This document shows positions 6,901 to 7,024 of a stretch of DNA of 7,024 nt, in pieces (position 1 is the stretch's first letter; each line of letters opens with the position of its first letter). This stretch comes from JACDAS01 sp046262415 (GTDB lineage: Bacteria; Actinomycetota; Thermoleophilia; Gaiellales; Gaiellaceae). Made by a program: the position numbers and the translations under genes. Below the pieces are notes generated by a model. That model had not been told where the DNA came from, did not search any database, and worked only from the letters and a program-made list of their open reading frames with translations. The stretch is taken from contig JBHEMU010000094.1 of assembly GCA_046262415.1 (NCBI GenBank), positions 1 through 7,024 of the forward strand, read 5' to 3'.

Positions 6901-7024
6901 CTCGACCACGACCTGGCTGCGCGGGAGGGAAGCCTCGCCGAACGCGAGGGAGCCCTCCTCGCCCGGGCGCAGCGGCTCGAGGAGCGGGCGGCGGAGCTCG
7001 CCGAGGCGCAGGCGGCTGCAGAAC
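3958..7024 (+). CDS. O-antigen ligase/polymerase-like membrane protein with giant coiled-coil tail, 3' end outside window
   Basis: At least 1022 residues in one stop-free frame. Residues 1-460 are a Wzy/WaaL-type enzyme with roughly 13 membrane spans, which polymerises or ligates lipid-linked glycans on the outer face. Family marks are RAEGFQGDPNYFA (193-205), LSRTG (246-250), a large external loop about 297-380 with GRLDLWAAAVNGWHDSPWLG (319-338), and VVHNAYLEMLTELG (370-383). His372 sits where ligases carry their conserved loop histidine. The last span ends near 457 and is followed by Ser-Arg-Arg, suggesting that the rest is cytoplasmic. After a Pro-rich linker (461-500) comes a Glu/Arg/Ala/Leu-rich helical tail past residue 1022. 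Usual family members are about 400-500 residues, so the tail is an addition. The gene starts nine bases after the kinase stop and is presumably in the same operon. GTG 3958 lacks a good Shine-Dalgarno; GTG 4018, behind GGAGCGGG, is an alternative. A separate tail gene is less likely because no stop divides them. Confidence 0.85.
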   Translation, partial: MNGRVAALVRPHAPRSGSVTVITLLAAALSVGALTTVEPVFAVAVVVAAAISLIVAANVKALPLFLVFTMFVESLQLGPGLRIGRLAGVMALAVLAYYVLSRGRSSLRPNALTVIAGAFGFWMLLSTYWAADSGLVYQTLFSYLLAISYLLAFAVLVRTPDQLVAIFAVFAIGSLVFGLVSFATYTASSGASRAEGFQGDPNYFAVYQVIALPAALALSARERRPQWRLLYYIVVGVIILSVVSSLSRTGLVALAGVVPLTLLLPWRVFFRSPGQKLSYAIALVVASTVAAAVGSTNFVARAQTILNPEATGSEYRGSGRLDLWAAAVNGWHDSPWLGLGAGNFQREALDLLQTTPGVNTTAGYIGANRVVHNAYLEMLTELGPIGLALYLLLLGATAWFLFAAYWRTRTSEAVVSRFSLALLVSLFGYALSAIFLSNQLGKPLWIIVGLALAVDVMSRRPAAALQPAPRQVPTPREYDRAVGDGPLEERGRRFDPLRSERERLERRRAMLSERERALNARISEFEELERERAEVGRRIASSTAELARRDRDLKLQEAAIAELRSRAEETVRAAEEELRSAQERERELHAERERREAEASEQAARETALSERLEAIEAELRASVAREDELRATIERLEPLAGELERREAVLQQQSEALLAAEAREAELRNLVARLEPAGEQLERVTAELHARTEALAAAQAHEADLREMFARVEPAAEQLERATAELHARAEALAAAEAREAALRDLVARFEPAAEQLERTTAELHARTEELAAAGARESELRERLEPTAEQLERVTAELQATTAALADAEARERELREAIARVEPAAEQVERVSEELQARSEALAAAEARESELREAIERIEPAAAAFGEQTESLLAAEAREAGLRERIDRLESVIGGLERRGVPLTDQEGAPVLDAEIERREVELREERQALHATEAREAELREAVERLEALSAEFQEREAALEGRVRELEAAAARAAELDHDLAAREGSLAEREGALLARAQRLEERAAELAEAQAAAE
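5338..7024 (+). other. Coiled-coil tail region of the ligase-like protein
   Basis: Residues 461 to at least 1022 of the ligase-like protein. A linker with several prolines (about 461-500) leads into a first helical stretch (about 498-636) full of ELERER-type runs. The 38-residue repeats follow (637-892), then a short break with two prolines (904-915) and a second helical stretch to the window end. Leucines or other aliphatics recur at seven-residue steps, for example at unit positions 1, 8, 15 and 22. The tail contains no Cys or Trp, a single Lys (in DLKLQE) and a single Tyr (Tyr478, in the linker). Such composition is typical of long rods or scaffolds and gives no enzymatic motif. No membrane span is seen in it. 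Function unknown. Confidence 0.8.
5866..6633 (+). repeat. Seven tandem 114-bp (38-residue) coding repeats
   Basis: Units start at 5866, 5980, 6094, 6208, 6313, 6427 and 6541. Lengths are 38, 38, 38, 35, 38, 38 and 31 residues. Each opens with an aliphatic or Phe residue followed by Glu-Pro. The middle units read EPAAEQLERVTAEL with minor changes, then ALAAAEARExELR. Near-invariant positions are Pro3, Leu22, Ala27, Glu29, Leu32 and Arg33 in full-length units. By hand count, units 5980 and 6094 agree at 93 of 114 bases and 28 of 38 residues. The first and last units are the most diverged, the usual pattern for arrays grown by internal duplication. Everything stays in frame inside the ligase-like gene. 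Confidence 0.85.

Noticed and set aside
5650..6909. A 419-codon open frame on the - strand opposite the coiled-coil repeats, itself showing repeats.
   Set aside because: The repeats are the complement of the 114-bp sense repeats. The sense frame is continuous with a recognisable membrane enzyme, so this is an antisense shadow.

Overview
The window is very GC-rich with strong G/C preference at third codon positions and uses ATG, GTG and TTG starts. This fits a high-GC actinobacterium-like genome; a deep lineage such as Thermoleophilia is possible, but that is inference because no rRNA or marker gene is present. It holds five protein-coding genes, two of them cut by the window edges, and no tRNA, rRNA, CRISPR array or insertion sequence that I can see.

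Layout: (1) 1-603 +, the C-terminal part of a class I SAM-dependent methyltransferase. (2) 642-1178 -, a GNAT acetyltransferase resembling AAC(6')-type enzymes. (3) 1175-2380 -, a GT4-type glycosyltransferase; genes 2 and 3 overlap by four bases and form a leftward operon. A 59-bp divergent intergenic region follows. (4) 2440-3948 +, a Wzz-like chain-length regulator joined to a BY-type tyrosine kinase. (5) 3958 to beyond 7024 +, an O-antigen ligase/polymerase-type membrane protein whose reading frame continues without a stop into a coiled-coil tail of more than 560 residues.

Genes 3, 4 and 5 together indicate a cell-surface polysaccharide locus. The glycosyltransferase adds a sugar, the Wzz/BY-kinase controls assembly or export and chain length, and the polytopic protein polymerises or ligates the glycan on the outer face of the membrane. 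The acetyltransferase is translationally coupled to the glycosyltransferase and may modify a sugar or another small molecule. The methyltransferase is convergent with that operon and its link to the pathway is unknown.

The most unusual item is gene 5. Its tail is rich in Glu, Arg, Ala and Leu and almost free of aromatic residues. It contains seven imperfect tandem units with a basic length of 38 residues (114 bp), and two units are shorter by exactly 3 and 7 residues. The combination of a Wzy/WaaL-type membrane enzyme with a long helical tail suggests a scaffolding or localisation role at the inner face of the membrane; this is inference.
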